A DNA stretch of 39,719 nucleotides, taken from assembly GCA_012841405.1 (NCBI GenBank), contig DUUT01000067.1, positions 1 to 39,719 of the forward strand, read 5' to 3'. Position 1 is the stretch's first letter. Every line of letters begins with the position of its first letter. The position numbers and the translations under genes are program-made. Shown here piece after piece: positions 38,264-39,719 of this stretch. The notes beneath the pieces were generated by a model. That model ran no database searches, was not told the DNA's origin, and worked only from the letters and a program-made list of their open reading frames with translations. Source of the DNA: Chloroflexota bacterium. Its GTDB lineage: Bacteria > Chloroflexota > Anaerolineae > UBA1429.

Positions 38264-39526
38264 GTGCCCTGGTCGCGTCGGGTTCTCGTACGCATAGTGC
38301 TGCTCGCCATGCTCGTCATCGTCCCCGCTGCCTCGTGTCAGCGCCCAGCCGACCTAGGCGCCGAGCTGAACACCATCGTGGGTCCTTACCGCTTTAGCGT
38401 CGTGGCCTGGGAAGCGTGCGCCCTCCTGGGCGTCGGCTGTAGCGACGCCCCGCCCCTTGACGGCATCGCCGGCCTCGATGATGCCACCGCCCTGGAGACC
38501 TTTTTTACTCTCGCCGAGGCGCAGCGAGCCGTCGAGGAGCAGATGTGGATCGCCTCTGAAGAGGGCCTCGCCGAGCTGTGGGAGCACCTTGACGCCATCC
38601 AGGCGCAGCGGGCCGCCCTGCGGTCGCAAGTGGAGACCACGATTGCGCGCCAGGTACACGACGCGCTGGATCGCGAGGGGATATGGCACCCCTTTCAGCG
38701 CTATCTGGCGTTGCCCCTGCGCTTCCCGCCGGTGGGCCTCCGGCTGGACAATCCACCGACGCTGCTCGTCATCTCGCCCCGGGAGCGCATCGAAAGCGTG
38801 CGCGAGGTGCTCCTCGTCCAGGGCATGGCGGCGCCCACGCGCAACGAGATCGAGACGGCGGTGGCCGCATTGGGCTACTCGGCCCTCGTCGTCGACCTCG
38901 GAGGCCTGGCCGTCCTCTATCCGCCACTCATCGACGCGCGCGCACCCCTCGAATGGACCATCGAAACCGCCATCCACGAGTGGCTGCACCAGTACCTGGC
39001 CTTTACTCCGCTCGGCTTTCGCTACGTGCTCGATCTCGCCGGTGTGCGGCCCGGCTATGAGATCGCCACGATGAACGAGACGGTGGTCAGCATGGTGGCG
39101 CAGGAGCTGTGCCAAACCGTTCTGGAGGTCTACCACAGCGGGCCGCCTCCGGCGGCGGCCGCCGCGGACCCGGCGCCTGAAGCAGCACCCAAGGCTCCCC
39201 CGGATCGCGCGCTCTTTAACCGCATCATGCGGGAGACGCGTCTCCAGGTCGACGCGCTCTTGGCGGACGGGTACGTGGACGAGGCAGAGGCATACATGGA
39301 GTACCAGCGCCTCTATCTGGCCTCCCAGGGGTTCTACATCCGCAAGCTGAACCAAGCCTACTTTGCGTTCTATGGCAGCTACGCCGATGCACCCACCTCG
39401 GTGGACCCCATCGGCGAGGAAATGCGCGCCCTGCGGCGACAGGTGGCGTCGCCGCGCGAGTTCCTCGATGCCGCCTCGACGCTTACCGATCGTACAGCCC
39501 TACAGAAGTGGCTGGAAGCCGACTAG
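38264..39526 (+). CDS. lipoprotein with HExxH zinc-metallopeptidase-like motif
   Basis: Protein of 420 residues. Signal peptide with lipobox AASC and lipidated Cys25. The centre contains IHEWLHQYLAF, an HExxH site at His238-His242, followed about 35 residues later by MNETVVSMVAQE, whose Glu could be the third ligand of a gluzincin. The parts before are helical (EAQRAVEEQMWIASEEGLAELW), and after a Pro/Ala linker a helical C-terminus carries YVDEAEAYMEYQRLYLASQG. I know of no characterised member. It would act outside the membrane as a peptidase. The GTG start follows AAAGGAG by six bases, with a promoter at 38188-38216. Its TAG stop is within the CTAG that opens a copy of the dispersed repeat. 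Confidence 0.7.
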   Translation: MPWSRRVLVRIVLLAMLVIVPAASCQRPADLGAELNTIVGPYRFSVVAWEACALLGVGCSDAPPLDGIAGLDDATALETFFTLAEAQRAVEEQMWIASEEGLAELWEHLDAIQAQRAALRSQVETTIARQVHDALDREGIWHPFQRYLALPLRFPPVGLRLDNPPTLLVISPRERIESVREVLLVQGMAAPTRNEIETAVAALGYSALVVDLGGLAVLYPPLIDARAPLEWTIETAIHEWLHQYLAFTPLGFRYVLDLAGVRPGYEIATMNETVVSMVAQELCQTVLEVYHSGPPPAAAAADPAPEAAPKAPPDRALFNRIMRETRLQVDALLADGYVDEAEAYMEYQRLYLASQGFYIRKLNQAYFAFYGSYADAPTSVDPIGEEMRALRRQVASPREFLDAASTLTDRTALQKWLEAD

Positions 39527-39602
39527 GCCGTGTTTCGAAAATGCATCCGACGTAGAAGCGCTGGCGCCCCGAGCGGCAGCGAGGGGCCTTGACGCAATAC
39601 CT
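39523..39602. repeat. second copy of the CTAG-ended dispersed repeat (truncated)
   Basis: Begins CTAGGCCGTGTTTC, identical over 14 bases to the 22264 element, then follows it with roughly three in four bases the same (GACGTAGA, CCGAGCG, GCGAGGGGCC, TGACGC). The far end is missing; an inverted repeat and a new gene start follow. Confidence 0.6.
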
Positions 39603-39619
39603 TTCAAATAACGAGGTGA

Positions 39620-39683
39620 CATGGGGCGCTTCCTGTGGCACACTTGGTTTGCCGACCATTCGTGTGTCAGGAGGCGCCCCATG
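39620..39683. repeat. 16-bp inverted repeat with mirrored start sites
   Basis: 39620-39635 and 39668-39683 are inverted copies with one mismatch. Each arm holds a purine-rich ribosome-binding-like AGGA, then GCGCCCC and ATG, pointing outwards on opposite strands. The 32-base centre is unremarkable. Confidence 0.6.
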
Positions 39684-39719
39684 GGATTCACCTTACGCGC
39701 CATCGAGACGGAATGCAAG
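39681..39719 (+). CDS. start of an unidentified gene cut by the window edge
   Basis: ATG at 39681 with AGGAGG six bases upstream. Only 13 codons are visible (MGFTLRAIETECK), too few to name a family. Its place beside a truncated repeat copy and an inverted repeat makes a transposase possible, but that is a guess. Confidence 0.4.
   Translation, partial: MGFTLRAIETECK

Noticed and set aside
1-39719. tRNA, rRNA and CRISPR arrays
   Set aside because: I looked for T-loop GGTTCGAATCC-type sequence, rRNA signature stretches and regularly spaced repeats with unique spacers; the only short tandem array (35900-35992) has no spacers.

Overview
The window is GC-rich bacterial DNA, densely coded on both strands. 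Gene content and style point to Chloroflexota (Anaerolineae-like or an allied class). The signs are lipoproteins and wall enzymes with long Thr/Pro linkers, SH3b proteins, a bifunctional PyrF-PyrE, a LysW-like zinc-ribbon protein, PyrD/PyrK, and orphan CheY-type regulators. The phylum call is inference from gene style, not from a marker search. Many promoters can be read by eye as a sigma70-type -35 box, 17 bases, and a -10 box.

Layout. 1-2.4 kb: aldo/keto reductase and an L-rhamnonate-dehydratase-like enolase-superfamily gene (minus). 2.8-6.1 kb: a membrane-anchored L,D-transpeptidase converging on a large secreted protein built of about four degenerate repeats. 6.6-9.4 kb: leuS behind a leader that looks like a complete leucine attenuator (promoter, Leu-rich leader peptide, four mutually complementary segments, terminator). 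9.6-12.2 kb: P-type ATPase with an unusual M4 motif. 12.4-14.6 kb: a hybrid sensor kinase split by an apparent frameshift inside a PAS domain. 14.9-16.7 kb: acetate-transporter-family membrane protein, a VOC protein and a DUF2795 protein.

16.8-22.3 kb is a de novo pyrimidine operon, pyrC-pyrB-pyrFE-pyrD-pyrK, with tight spacing and an attenuator-type terminator before pyrC; together the genes convert carbamoyl phosphate and aspartate to UMP. A 138-bp MITE-like element with CTAG ends begins at the pyrK stop codon, and relatives lie at 38.06 and 39.52 kb. 22.7-27.0 kb: LysW-like protein, winged-helix regulator with a degenerate receiver, protease/SH3 lipoprotein, PPC-domain protein coupled to an SDR. 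27.0-29.1 kb: three separate CheY-like receiver proteins, all minus.

29.35-32.4 kb is an accessory island: a promoter with a GAAC-N4-GTTC (SOS-box-like) palindrome drives a zinc-finger/terminase-small-subunit-like gene, a terminase large subunit, an ECF-like sigma factor and a fourth ORF that runs into an unrelated gene on the other strand. No portal or capsid gene is present. 32.3-39.7 kb: DUF2007 protein, papain-like protein, rpsU with a 330-nt leader, two tandem alpha/beta hydrolases followed by a 14-bp minisatellite, a Gfo/Idh/MocA oxidoreductase, an MBL-fold hydrolase, a HExxH lipoprotein, and the first codons of a further gene at the window edge. I saw no tRNA, rRNA or CRISPR array.
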